This document shows positions 45,902 through 54,458 of a stretch of 64,000 nucleotides of DNA, in pieces; the first letter of the stretch is position 1; each line of letters begins with the position of its first letter. Source of the DNA: Streptomyces sp. NRRL S-1022 (GTDB taxonomy: Bacteria; Actinomycetota; Actinomycetes; Streptomycetales; Streptomycetaceae); NCBI RefSeq assembly GCF_000720135.1, contig NZ_JOIU01000009.1, positions 124,001 to 188,000 of the forward strand, read 5' to 3'. Both the position numbers and the translations under genes were made by a program. The notes beneath the pieces were generated by a model. The model had not been told where the DNA came from. It searched no databases and worked only from the letters and a program-made list of their open reading frames with translations.

Positions 45902-47776
45902 TCAGCGCAGCTCGGCCAGCCCCCGCCGGGTCGCCGCCACCACCACCCGGTCGCCCTTCGCCAGGACGTGCTCGGCGGAGGTGGCCGGGTGGCCCAGCAG
46001 GGCGAGGACGCGCCAGGAACCGGAGTGGAAGGCCTCCCGGACGGTGCGGCCCTCCAGCCGGGGGTGGCCGTCCACGTCGATCGCGGCGAACAGCAGCACC
46101 CGGCGTTCCACGGCGACGGCGCCCAGCACCTGGCGGCCCAGCATCGCCCCGGCGAAGGCGGGGGCGGCCAGGTGGGTGACGCTGCGGCTGCGGGTCAGGG
46201 CCTGGGGGTAGGCGGTGCGCAGGGTGCGGTAGACGGCGGTGGCGAAGTCGTCGTCGTACAGGCGCAGGACCACGCGGAGATCGGGGCGTACGGTCCGGGC
46301 GTAGAGCACGGCCTCCAGGTTGGTGGTGTCGGAGCTGGTCACCGCCAGCAGGGCCTGGGCCCGGTGGATCTGGGCGCCCTCCAGGACGCCCTCCTGGGTG
46401 ACGTCCCCGAGGACCACCGGCACCCGCAGCCGGCGGGCGGTGGCCAGGCCGCGCGCCTCCGGGTCGGACTCGACGCACACCACGGGGATGTTCAGTTCCC
46501 GCAGCCGTGTCAGCACCCGGGTGCCGATCTTGCCGAGCCCGAGCAGGACCACGTGCCCGCTCAGGCCGCGCGGGGGTCTGCGCAGGGTGGAGGCGGTGCG
46601 GAAGGTGCCGAACGCCTCCAGCGCGGCGGCCAGCAGGAGCGGCAGGAGCAGCAACCCGACGAGCGCGGAGAGGAGTTGCAGGACCTGGCGGCCGAGCGGC
46701 TCCCTGAGGGCCGGGTCGTCGATCGCGAAGAGGTCGAGCAGGGTGACGTAGAAGGCGCGCAGCGGGTGGATGCCGGTGACCAGCCACAGGGCGACGGCCA
46801 GGCCGACCACGCAGCCGACCAGGCCGGCCAGGGACCAGCGCAGCCGGCGGGAGAAGAGCGAGGCGAACGGCATCACGCCGGTCATCCGGCGGGTGGGCGC
46901 GGCGGACTCCGCACCGGCCGGGGCGGAGACGTGTTCCAGCACCACGGCCTGGCGGCCGGCGGCCTGCCGTACCTCCTCGTCGTCGGGGAGCAGCCGCGGC
47001 TCGTGCTCGCCACCGCCGTCCGGGTCGCCGCCCGACAACAGGGCGAGGGTGCACAGTCCGGGACCGGTGCCCGTCCCGTCCTGTCCGGTGAGCGGCCGTT
47101 CCACGGCACGCAGCAGGAGGCCCTCGGTCTGGACGACCCGGCTGGTGCCGGCGACGGCGGTGGCGGCCAGCACCGGCGCGGCGGTGTCGGCGTCGGACAG
47201 CACGGTCGTGGAGGCCTCGGCGCCGGCGTCCGGTCCGCCGTCCTCGTCACCGGCGGCCAACGCGGCGGCCTGGTCGAGGAGTTCCTCGATGTGCTGGCCC
47301 AGCCGCCGGTTGTACAGGCGCAGGACGAGCCGCAGCCGGGGGTTGAGCCGACGGGCGGTCAGCGCGGCCCGGATGTTGGTCTCGTCGTCGTCGTACACGA
47401 GGGCCAGCGCGGCGGCCCGGGCCACCCCGGCCTCGGCGAGCACCGCCTCGGTCAGCTCCTCCGCCTCCAGCACCCCGTCCGGGTCCGGGCGCGGGGCGGC
47501 GGTGCCGGCGGCGGGCGGTCCGGTGCCGCCGGTCCGGCCGACGGTGCCCACGGCGGCGCTGACCACGCGGTCGAACAGCGCCGCCGACGCGGCCCGGGCC
47601 CGGCCGACCACGGGGGGCCGGGCGGTGCGCTCGTTCGGCGGTACGACGAGGGTGACCTGTTCGCCGTGGACCCCGCGCAGCTCGGCGGCCAGCCGGTGCG
47701 CGAGCCCGTCGTCACCGCACACCACCATGTGCGCCGGCCGGCCCCCCGGGCCCCCTTGGTACGGAACGCTCGCCAC
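45902..47776 (-). CDS. Two-RCK potassium channel/TrkA-like protein
   Basis: A 624-residue protein. A first Rossmann domain (about 17-300, MVVCGDDGLAHRLAAELRGV, ALALVYDDDETNIRAALTAR) precedes two hydrophobic helices (about 345-430, LVGCVVGLAVALWLVTG and LQLLSALVGLLLLPLLLAAA) and then a second NAD-binding TrkA_N domain (HVVLLGLGKIGTRVLTRLRE, VVLGDVTQEGVLEGAQIHRA, LLAVTSSDTTNLEAVLYART). The arrangement is that of CASTOR/POLLUX-like actinobacterial channels. The start is uncertain (GTG 47776 or ATG 47728). It is divergent from the permease operon. Confidence 0.82.
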   Translation of the reverse strand: MASVPYQGGPGGRPAHMVVCGDDGLAHRLAAELRGVHGEQVTLVVPPNERTARPPVVGRARAASAALFDRVVSAAVGTVGRTGGTGPPAAGTAAPRPDPDGVLEAEELTEAVLAEAGVARAAALALVYDDDETNIRAALTARRLNPRLRLVLRLYNRRLGQHIEELLDQAAALAAGDEDGGPDAGAEASTTVLSDADTAAPVLAATAVAGTSRVVQTEGLLLRAVERPLTGQDGTGTGPGLCTLALLSGGDPDGGGEHEPRLLPDDEEVRQAAGRQAVVLEHVSAPAGAESAAPTRRMTGVMPFASLFSRRLRWSLAGLVGCVVGLAVALWLVTGIHPLRAFYVTLLDLFAIDDPALREPLGRQVLQLLSALVGLLLLPLLLAAALEAFGTFRTASTLRRPPRGLSGHVVLLGLGKIGTRVLTRLRELNIPVVCVESDPEARGLATARRLRVPVVLGDVTQEGVLEGAQIHRAQALLAVTSSDTTNLEAVLYARTVRPDLRVVLRLYDDDFATAVYRTLRTAYPQALTRSRSVTHLAAPAFAGAMLGRQVLGAVAVERRVLLFAAIDVDGHPRLEGRTVREAFHSGSWRVLALLGHPATSAEHVLAKGDRVVVAATRRGLAELR

Positions 47777-47887
47777 AAGGGAAAAGAGTGCCCCAAGGAG
47801 ATGCGTGGTTCCAGCAACGTCCTGAACGGCCGGGAGACGGCTCGCGTACGCAAGGGGAGGCAGTCCAGCAGCCGGAGGTAACCACCC

Positions 47888-48898
47888 GTGGCCATCACCG
47901 AAGACGCCCCGCCCGGCGCGGATACGGGCCCCGCCGAGCCCGTGCGGGCCCGGCGGCTCAGCTCCCCGCTGGTGCTGGTGCTGACGCTCCTGCTGGCCGT
48001 GCTCGCCCAGTCCCCGATCCGCGGGCTGCTGGGCACCCCGGCGATGCAGAGCTGGATGACGGTGTTCGTGGCGGTGACCGTGCAGGCGCTGCCCTTCCTG
48101 GTGCTCGGTGTGCTGCTGTCGGCGGCGATCGCGGTGTTCGTCCCGGCGTCCTTCTTCGCGCGCGCCCTGCCGCGCCGGCCCGCCCTGGCCGTACCGGTGG
48201 CGGGCGTCGCGGGCGCGGTGCTGCCGGGCTGCGAGTGCGCGTCGGTGCCGGTGGCGGGCGCCCTGGTGCGCCGGGGCGTGACCCCCGCCGCCGCCCTCGC
48301 CTTCCTGCTGTCCGCGCCCGCCATCAACCCGGTGGTGCTGACCGCCACCGCCGTCGCCTTCCCCGGACACCCGGAGATGGTCCTGGCCCGGTTCGCGGCG
48401 AGCCTGCTGGTGGCCTGCGTGATGGGCTGGCTGTGGCAGCGGCTGGGCCGCACGGACTGGCTGCGCCCGCCGGCCCACGGCGCGCACGAGGGCGCGGGCA
48501 GGGGGGAGGCGTTCTGGGACGCGGTCCGGCACGACGTCATGCACGCCGGCGGTTTCCTGGTGCTCGGCGCGACGGCCGCGGCCACGCTGAAGGCGGCGGT
48601 CCCGGCGGACTGGCTGCGCGCGGCCGCCGGCACGCCCGTGGTGTCGGTGCTCGCCCTGGCCGTCCTGGCCGTCCTGCTGTCCATCTGCTCGGAGGCGGAC
48701 GCGTTCGTCGCGGCCTCCCTCACCCAGTTCTCCCCGACGGCCAAGCTGGTGTTCCTGGTGGTGGGCCCGATGATCGACCTCAAGCTGTTCGCGATGCAGG
48801 CCGGCACCTTCGGCCGTGGCTTCGCGCTCCGGTTCGCGCCCGCCACCTTCGCGCTGGCCGTCACGGGCGCCGTGCTGACCGGGACGGTGCTGCTGTGA
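47888..48898 (+). CDS. DUF318/UPF0718-type permease
   Basis: A 336-residue membrane protein of about eight helices starting at GTG 47888 with GGAGGTAACC upstream. GAVLPGCECASVPVAGALVR and AFLLSAPAINPVVLTATAVA are the twin conserved loops of this permease family, which includes ArsP. In Bacillus the similar YcgR/YcgQ-type pair occurs with zinc-starvation genes, as I recall; I see no Zur-like palindrome here. It overlaps the TIGR03943 gene by 4 bp, so the two act together. Confidence 0.88.
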   Translation: MAITEDAPPGADTGPAEPVRARRLSSPLVLVLTLLLAVLAQSPIRGLLGTPAMQSWMTVFVAVTVQALPFLVLGVLLSAAIAVFVPASFFARALPRRPALAVPVAGVAGAVLPGCECASVPVAGALVRRGVTPAAALAFLLSAPAINPVVLTATAVAFPGHPEMVLARFAASLLVACVMGWLWQRLGRTDWLRPPAHGAHEGAGRGEAFWDAVRHDVMHAGGFLVLGATAAATLKAAVPADWLRAAAGTPVVSVLALAVLAVLLSICSEADAFVAASLTQFSPTAKLVFLVVGPMIDLKLFAMQAGTFGRGFALRFAPATFALAVTGAVLTGTVLL

Positions 48899-49608
48899 AC
48901 CGCCAGGCCCAGGCGGCCGTCCTGTTCCTGCTCGGCGCCGCCCTGCTGCACGCGGGTGCCACCGACCTGTACCTGCGCTACGTCAAGGCGGGCCTGCGCC
49001 CCCTGCTGCTGGCCTCCGGCGCCGTCCTGATCGCGGCGGCCGTGGCGACGGCCTGGTACGAGCGCCGCCGCGCCGCCCGGTCCGGCCCGGGACACGCGCA
49101 CCCCGAGCCGCGCGTGTCCTGGCTCCTGCTGCTGCCGCTGCTCGCGCTGATCCTCATCGCCCCGCCGGCCCTCGGCTCGTACAGCGCCCTGCGCTCCGGC
49201 ACGGCCCTGCAGAAGCCCTACGCCTACGGCCCGTTGCCGGCCGGCGACCCGGTGCCGCTGTCGGTCGTGGACTACGCCTCCCGCGCGGCCTACGGCCACG
49301 GCCGCTCGCTGCACGGCCGTCAGGTCCGGGTCACCGGCTTCCTCGCCCTGGACCGGGCGGGCCGCCCCTACCTGGTCCGCATGGCCCTCAACTGCTGCGC
49401 GGCGGACGCCCTGCCGGTGAAGATCGCGCTGACCGGCGAACTGCCGCCGGTGCTGCGCCCGGACGCCTGGCTGGAGGTCACGGGCACGTACACCCCCCGC
49501 CTGACCCGCGACCCGGTCAACAACGGCCCCGTCCCGTACCTGCTGGTCACCGCGACCCGTCCGGTCCAGGCCCCGCGCGACCCGTACGACGAGACCTGGA
49601 ACACCTGA
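48895..49608 (+). CDS. TIGR03943 family membrane protein
   Basis: A 237-residue partner of the preceding permease (GTGA overlap). Two N-terminal helices (about 5-50, QAAVLFLLGAALLHAGATDL and LRPLLLASGAVLIAAAVATA) and a third (about 75-95) precede an extracytoplasmic domain with VPLSVVDYASRAAYGHGRSL, GRQVRVTGFLALDRAGRPYL, MALNCCAADALPVKIAL and WLEVTGTYTPRLTRDPVNNG. The vicinal Cys-Cys and His-rich loop might handle a metal. Function unproven. Confidence 0.85.
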   Translation: MNRQAQAAVLFLLGAALLHAGATDLYLRYVKAGLRPLLLASGAVLIAAAVATAWYERRRAARSGPGHAHPEPRVSWLLLLPLLALILIAPPALGSYSALRSGTALQKPYAYGPLPAGDPVPLSVVDYASRAAYGHGRSLHGRQVRVTGFLALDRAGRPYLVRMALNCCAADALPVKIALTGELPPVLRPDAWLEVTGTYTPRLTRDPVNNGPVPYLLVTATRPVQAPRDPYDETWNT

Positions 49609-49622
49609 GCCGGCGGTGCCGG

Positions 49623-51689
49623 TTACCGCCCGGCGGCCGCGCCGTCGAAGTCGAAGCGCTCCAGGTCGCTCAGCCAGGCCCGGGCGTTGCCGTCGGACGG
49701 GGCGCGCCAGTCGCCGCGCGGGGAGAGGGAGCCGCCGGCCGAGACCTTCGGGCCATTCGGCATCGCCGAGCGCTTGAACTGGGAGAACGCGAAGAAGCGG
49801 CGGCAGAAGACCTCCAGCCAGTGCCGGATCTCGGCCAGGTCGTACGCCACCCGCTTGGCCTCCGGGAAGCCGGGCGGCCAGGCGCCGGCGTCCGGGTCGT
49901 GCCAGGCGTGCCAGGCCAGGAAGGCGATCTTCGAGGGCCGGAAGCCGTAGCGCAGCACCTGGAAGAGGGTGAAGTCGTGGAGCGCGTACGGGCCGATCTT
50001 CGACTCGGTGGACTGCATCTCCTCGCCCGGCACCAGCTCGGGGCTGATCTCGGTGTCCAGGATCGCGGTGAGGATCTCGCCGGTCCCGTCGTCGAACTGC
50101 CCGCTGCTGACGACCCAGCGGATCAGGTGCTGGATCAGGGTCTTGGGCACGCCGGAGTTGACGTTGTAGTGGCTCATCTGGTCGCCGACGCCGTACGTGG
50201 ACCAGCCGAGCGCCAGCTCGGAGAGGTCGCCGGTGCCGAGGACGATGCCGCCGCGCTGGTTGGCCAGCCGGAACAGGTAGTCGGTGCGCAGGCCGGCCTG
50301 GACGTTCTCGAAGGTGACGTCGTACACCGGCTCGCCGGAGGCGAACGGGTGGCCGATCTCCTTCAGCATCAGCCGCGCGGTCGGCGTGATGTCCAGCTCG
50401 GCGGCGGTGACGCCGAGCGCGCGCATCAGCTTGTGGGCGTTGTCCTTGGTGTGGTCGCTGGTGGCGAAGCCGGGCAGGGTGAAGGCGAGGATGTCGCTGC
50501 GCGGCCGGCCCGCGCGGTCCATCGCCCGGGCGGCGACGATCAGCGCGTGCGTGGAGTCCAGTCCGCCGGAAACGCCGATGACGACCTTGGGTCCGCCGAT
50601 CGCGGCGAGCCGCTGCTGGAGCCCGGCGACCTGGATGTTGTAGGCCTCGTAGCAGTCCTGGGCGAGCCGCTCGGGGTCGGCGGGCACGAACGGGAACCGC
50701 TCGACGCGCCGGCGCAGCCCGAGGTCGGTGAGCGGCGGGTCCAGCTCGAAGGAGACGATCCGGAAGTCCCCGGTGCGGGCGGCGTGGGTCCGGCGGTTGT
50801 CGTCGAAGGTGCCCATCCGGTGCCGCTCCTGCCGCAGCAGGTCGAGGTCGACGTCGGCGACCGCGTACTGGTCGCCGAGCGGGAACCGGTCGGACTCGGC
50901 GAGCAGCACCCCGTTCTCGTAGATCATGGTCTGCCCGTCCCAGGACAGGTCGGTGGTCGACTCGCCCAGGCCGGCCGCCGCGTAGACGTAGGCGGCGAGA
51001 CAGCGGGAGGACGCCGAGCGGCACAGCAGCTTGCGGTCCTCGGCCCGGCCGACGGTGATCGGGCTGCCGGAGAGGTTGACCAGGACGGTGGCCCCGGCGA
51101 GGGCGGCCTCGGCGCTCGGCGGCACCGGCACCCACATGTCCTCGCAGATCTCCGTGTGCAGCACCAGCCCGGGCACGTCCTCGGCGGCGAACAGCAGGTC
51201 CACCCCGAACGGCACCTCGGCGCCGGCGATCCGGATGGTGCCGCCGCGCTCGTCGTGGCCGTCGGCGATCTGCCGGCGCTCGTAGAACTCCCGGTAGTTC
51301 GGCGGGTACGACTTCGGTACGACACCGAGGATCCGGCCCCGGTGCACCAGCACCGCGCAGTTGTAGACCCGGTGGCGGTGGCGCAGCGGGGCACCGACGA
51401 CTAGCACCGGCAGCAGCTCGGCCGACCCGGCGACCACGGTGGCGAGGGCCGCCTCGACCTGGTCGAGGAGGGCGTCCTGGAGCAGCAGGTCCTCGATCGA
51501 GTAGCCGGTGAGGCCCAGCTCGGGGAAGACGGCGACGGCGACGCCCTCGTCCGCGCAGTCGCGGGCCTGGCGCAGGACCGCTTCGGCGTTGGCGCGCGGG
51601 TCGGCGATGACGGTGTGGCCCGTGCACGCGGCGATGCGCGCGAAGCCGTGGCTGTAGAGCGACCAGAAGTTCAACGGGGCATCCTTCAT
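49623..51689 (-). CDS. nadE: Glutamine-dependent NAD+ synthetase
   Basis: A 688-residue two-domain enzyme that amidates nicotinic acid adenine dinucleotide with glutamine nitrogen. The nitrilase-like glutaminase half carries Glu in [16 protein letters not shown], Lys in [14 protein letters not shown] and Cys in [14 protein letters not shown]. The synthetase half has the PP-loop [20 protein letters not shown] and [20 protein letters not shown]. Length matches the mycobacterial type. The ATG at 51689 opens (M)[21 protein letters not shown] palindromic operator-like site lies upstream. Confidence 0.96.
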   Translation of the reverse strand: MKDAPLNFWSLYSHGFARIAACTGHTVIADPRANAEAVLRQARDCADEGVAVAVFPELGLTGYSIEDLLLQDALLDQVEAALATVVAGSAELLPVLVVGAPLRHRHRVYNCAVLVHRGRILGVVPKSYPPNYREFYERRQIADGHDERGGTIRIAGAEVPFGVDLLFAAEDVPGLVLHTEICEDMWVPVPPSAEAALAGATVLVNLSGSPITVGRAEDRKLLCRSASSRCLAAYVYAAAGLGESTTDLSWDGQTMIYENGVLLAESDRFPLGDQYAVADVDLDLLRQERHRMGTFDDNRRTHAARTGDFRIVSFELDPPLTDLGLRRRVERFPFVPADPERLAQDCYEAYNIQVAGLQQRLAAIGGPKVVIGVSGGLDSTHALIVAARAMDRAGRPRSDILAFTLPGFATSDHTKDNAHKLMRALGVTAAELDITPTARLMLKEIGHPFASGEPVYDVTFENVQAGLRTDYLFRLANQRGGIVLGTGDLSELALGWSTYGVGDQMSHYNVNSGVPKTLIQHLIRWVVSSGQFDDGTGEILTAILDTEISPELVPGEEMQSTESKIGPYALHDFTLFQVLRYGFRPSKIAFLAWHAWHDPDAGAWPPGFPEAKRVAYDLAEIRHWLEVFCRRFFAFSQFKRSAMPNGPKVSAGGSLSPRGDWRAPSDGNARAWLSDLERFDFDGAAAGR

Positions 51690-51720
51690 GTCCGGAAGCC
51701 TAGATCCCGGCCGTACCCGG

Positions 51721-51743
51721 GTACTCAGGCGCACCTTGAGTAC
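51721..51743. promoter_or_regulatory. 23-bp near-perfect palindrome between nadE and a membrane protein gene
   Basis: GTACTCA-GG at the left and CC-TTGAGTAC at the right form an inverted repeat interrupted by a CGCA centre; the right arm has one extra base. It lies 32 bp upstream of nadE and 44 bp upstream of the divergent gene. It could be an operator for either. It resembles half of the CTGAGAG/CTCAGG element before the two-component operons only weakly. Confidence 0.5.
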
Positions 51744-51786
51744 CTCGGCTCTGGCGGGTGACACCCGGAGCCGACAGGCTGGGGGT

Positions 51787-52191
51787 GTGCGCCGACGACT
51801 CCTCGCCCCCGCGCTGCGGACCCTGCCGTTCCTCGTGCCGTTCCTGGTCGCCCTGGCGGCGTGGGCCGCCTGGCTGGGCTGGGACCAGCAGCGGGACGTG
51901 CACCCGGACGGTTCGACGAGCGGCCCGTACGAGGCGTGGCAGGTGATCGGGCTGGTGCTGACGCTGCTGGTGCCGGTGTGCGGGGCCGTGTCCCGGGGGC
52001 ACGTCGCGGGCGCGATCACCGGCACCACGGCGGGGCTGACGGCCGCGGCCTGGTACGACTGGTCGGACGACTCGACCGGCCTCTTCGCGATCGGCGTGGG
52101 CCTGGTCGTGATCGGCAGCCTCGCCGGGACCGCCGCCGTCGCCGGGGTGATGGCCCTGGCCGGACGGGGCGTGGGCCGCACCGCGCGCTGA
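51787..52191 (+). CDS. Small polytopic membrane protein
   Basis: A 134-residue protein from GTG 51787 with about four hydrophobic segments: LRTLPFLVPFLVALAAWAAW, VIGLVLTLLVPVCGAVSRGH, AGAITGTTAGLTAAAWYDWS and IGVGLVVIGSLAGTAAVAGV. No family is recognised. It is divergent from nadE and ends at a terminator that marks the left limit of the core region before the biosynthetic cluster. Confidence 0.7.
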   Translation: MRRRLLAPALRTLPFLVPFLVALAAWAAWLGWDQQRDVHPDGSTSGPYEAWQVIGLVLTLLVPVCGAVSRGHVAGAITGTTAGLTAAAWYDWSDDSTGLFAIGVGLVVIGSLAGTAAVAGVMALAGRGVGRTAR

Positions 52192-52201
52192 CCGGCGCGG
52201 C

Positions 52202-52241
52202 CACGGCGTGCCCGCCCCTCGCCGGGGCCGGGCACGCCGTG
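52202..52241. terminator. 13-bp stem-loop between convergent genes
   Basis: CACGGCGTGCCCG (52202-52214) pairs with CGGGCACGCCGTG (52229-52241), between the small membrane protein gene and the FkbM gene. Confidence 0.8.
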
Positions 52242-52249
52242 CGGCGGGG

Positions 52250-52996
52250 TCAGCGGTGGGCGGTGACGTAGTGGAGCGCCATCTCCTCCCACATCAGCGG
52301 CACGGGCTCGCTGGTGACCGTGAAGCCCTTCTCCCGCAGCAGGGTCTCGACCCGGTCGAGCGCGCCGTCGGTGTCGTTCACCTCCAGCAGGACGTTCTGC
52401 ACCTTCGCCCAGTCCGCGTCGTCGATGCCGCGCAGCACCTCCAGCTCCGCGCCCTCGACGTCGATCTTGAGCAGGTCGATGACCGTGACGTCCGGGTGGT
52501 GCTCCGCCAGGAAGCGGGACAGCCGGTCCACGGTGACCGTGATCGTCGAGGCCTGGAACAGGTCGGTGGCCGCCTGCTCGCCGAGGCGCTCGCCCATCAG
52601 GCGCTTCTGCAGGACCTTCTCCTCCGGGTGGAGGGTGGAGTTGCCGGGCATCGCCGGGTAGTAGGTGAAGGTGGCCTCACGGGCCTCGGAGCCGACGGCG
52701 TACGGGTAGACGGTGACATCGCCGGCCTGGTGCAGTTCGAGGTTCTGCTGCAGCGCCTGGTAGTTCTCCGGCGCGGGTTCGAAGGCGATGATCCGGGCCT
52801 TCGGGTACTTCTGCTTCATGTACAGCGAGAACAGCCCGATGTTCGCACCGACATCGATGGTGAACGGCGCCTCCGGAAGTCCGGGCTGCTCGTAGTTGTT
52901 GTCCTTGAATATCTCTTGGTAGATGAATCGGGCTTCGAACTCCCCGCTGGCGTAGCAGGAGAATCCCTCTTCCATTTCAATGAGGTTCAGGGCCAT
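52250..52996 (-). CDS. FkbM-family SAM-dependent methyltransferase
   Basis: A 248-residue enzyme. TIDVGANIGLFSLYMKQKYP is motif I, ARIIAFEPAPENYQALQQNL motif II, and LLKIDVEGAELEVLRGIDDA the acidic loop of FkbM proteins, which O-methylate sugars or polyketide hydroxyls. It is the first gene of the accessory cluster, with deoxysugar and polyketide genes to the right, so a sugar O-methylation role is likely. It is divergent from the glycosyltransferase gene by 192 bp; that region carries 11-bp-phased repeats. Confidence 0.88.
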   Translation of the reverse strand: MALNLIEMEEGFSCYASGEFEARFIYQEIFKDNNYEQPGLPEAPFTIDVGANIGLFSLYMKQKYPKARIIAFEPAPENYQALQQNLELHQAGDVTVYPYAVGSEAREATFTYYPAMPGNSTLHPEEKVLQKRLMGERLGEQAATDLFQASTITVTVDRLSRFLAEHHPDVTVIDLLKIDVEGAELEVLRGIDDADWAKVQNVLLEVNDTDGALDRVETLLREKGFTVTSEPVPLMWEEMALHYVTAHR

Positions 52997-53077
52997 GACC
53001 AGTACATTCCTTCCGCCGGTTCCGGAGCGTCGGCCGGCACCGGCCCGCCCCCGTCAGCGATATTTCCACGTGAATAG

Positions 53078-53110
53078 TCGAGCCCCGCTCGTGGCCCGCT
53101 AGAATCCCGG
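53078..53110 (+). promoter_or_regulatory. Three 11-bp tandem units, SARP-type, upstream of the glycosyltransferase
   Basis: TCGAGCCCCGC (53078-53088), TCGTGGCCCGC (53089-53099) and TAGAATCCCGG (53100-53110) are in register; the first matches the TCGAGC heptamer of ActII-ORF4/DnrI sites. TAGAAT (53100-53105) is a good -10. The helical pitch is typical for SARP sites, though the gap to the -10 is shorter than the usual 8 bp. Confidence 0.55.
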
Positions 53111-53188
53111 CAGTGCGTATCCGAAACGCCCGGGTGCCGGTGAAAGCAACCCCTCCGGAGACGGCCTTTCTGTGGCAGCATCCCGGCC

Positions 53189-54421
53189 ATGAGAATTCTT
53201 TTCCCTGCCGCTCCCGGATACGGGCTGCTGCTGCCCGTGGTCCCCTTGGCGTGGGCCGCCCGGGCGGCCGGCCACGAGGTACTGCTCGCGACCACCGCCT
53301 ATGTGACCAAGGCCGCCGCCGAGTCGGGGCTGCCGACGGTGGACGTCTTCCCGGCCCGTGACGTCGGGGCCGACCTGCTGCTCGGTTCGAAGGGGCAGGC
53401 GCCGAAGACCGAGGAAGCGGGAGACGGGCTGCCGCCCGGGTACTGGGAGCTGGCCGGCGCGATGCGTCCCTTCGACCTGTTCACACTGGCCATGACCGAG
53501 GGCACCATCGAGGCCGGCCGCCGGTTCGGCGCGGACCTCGTGGTCTACCCGTCCGACCACGCGGCGGGGATGCTGGCCGCCGCCGCCCTGGGGGTCCCGG
53601 CGCTGGAGGTCGGCAACCGCGTCTCCTGGTCGATGCGGGACGAGGGCGTCCGGGCGAGCGGTGCCCAGAACCACCGCACCGGGGTCATCCCCGACCACTC
53701 GCCGCTCATCGCCATGCTGCGCGAGCGGCTGGGCATCGGCGACCGGGAGCCCGACCTCGTCGCCAGGATCGACCCCCGTCCGGCGAGCCTGGGCGGCCTC
53801 ACGGAGGACGCCGAGGACCGCGAGGGCGGCGCTCCCTGGTGGCCGATGCGCTACATCCCGTACAACGGCGGCGGTCTCCTGCCCGAGTGGGCGCTGCACC
53901 GCCCGGACCGGCCGCGGATCTGCCTGACCCTCGGCACCGTCATCCCGCTGATGTCCGACGGCAGCAAACTGCGGCTGCTGATGCAGGCGCTCGGGGAACT
54001 GGACGCCGAGGTGATCCTCGCCGACCACTCGACGGACGTGGCGGCGCTGGGCGAGCTGCCCGCCAATGTGCGGCTGCCCGGCTACCTCCCGCTGTCGGCC
54101 TTCCTGGGCACCTGCTCGCTGATCGTGCACCACGGCGGCTCCGGTACGACGGCCGCCGCGCTGCACCACGGCGTGCCCCAGCTGATCCTGCCCGAGGGCG
54201 CCGACAACCCCCTGGTGGCCCAGCGCGTGGTCGACTGCAAGGCGGGTCTGGCGCTGCCCTTCGCCGACATCGAGCTGGAGTCGGTGCGGGAGCTGGTGCG
54301 CCGCCTGCTCGACGAGCCCGCGTTCACGGAGGCCGCCCGGGCGGTCAGCGCGGAGATGGCGGACCAGCCCAGCCCCGCGTCGGTGATCGACCGGCTCGTA
54401 CGGGGACTGGGCGCCCGCTAG
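53189..54421 (+). CDS. GT1-type glycosyltransferase
   Basis: A 410-residue natural-product glycosyltransferase of the GT-B fold. The acceptor domain starts MRILFPAAPGYGLLLPVVPL, and the donor domain contains ICLTLGTVIPL, GYLPLSAFLGTCSLIVHHGG and AALHHGVPQLILPEGADNPL, the HHGGSGT and DNP motifs that hold the dTDP-sugar. It would attach the deoxysugar made by the neighbouring rml and 2,3-dehydratase genes to a polyketide aglycone. No helper P450-like DesVIII homologue is next to it. The 2,3-dehydratase gene starts 37 bp after it. Confidence 0.93.
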   Translation: MRILFPAAPGYGLLLPVVPLAWAARAAGHEVLLATTAYVTKAAAESGLPTVDVFPARDVGADLLLGSKGQAPKTEEAGDGLPPGYWELAGAMRPFDLFTLAMTEGTIEAGRRFGADLVVYPSDHAAGMLAAAALGVPALEVGNRVSWSMRDEGVRASGAQNHRTGVIPDHSPLIAMLRERLGIGDREPDLVARIDPRPASLGGLTEDAEDREGGAPWWPMRYIPYNGGGLLPEWALHRPDRPRICLTLGTVIPLMSDGSKLRLLMQALGELDAEVILADHSTDVAALGELPANVRLPGYLPLSAFLGTCSLIVHHGGSGTTAAALHHGVPQLILPEGADNPLVAQRVVDCKAGLALPFADIELESVRELVRRLLDEPAFTEAARAVSAEMADQPSPASVIDRLVRGLGAR

Positions 54422-54458
54422 GCACCGTCCGGCTCGGAACAGCACTTGGGAGCTCCAC

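Noticed and set aside
51721-51743. A second HAIR (HspR) site upstream of nadE
   Set aside because: The half-sites are in the reverse order (ACTCA ... TTGAGT) to the HAIR layout (CTTGAGT-N7-ACTCAAG), so HspR binding is not expected.
53113-53361. Short frame starting GTG just after TAGAAT (MRIRNARVPVKATPP)
   Set aside because: It overlaps the true start of the glycosyltransferase gene in another frame, and its translation after that point is a frame shadow.
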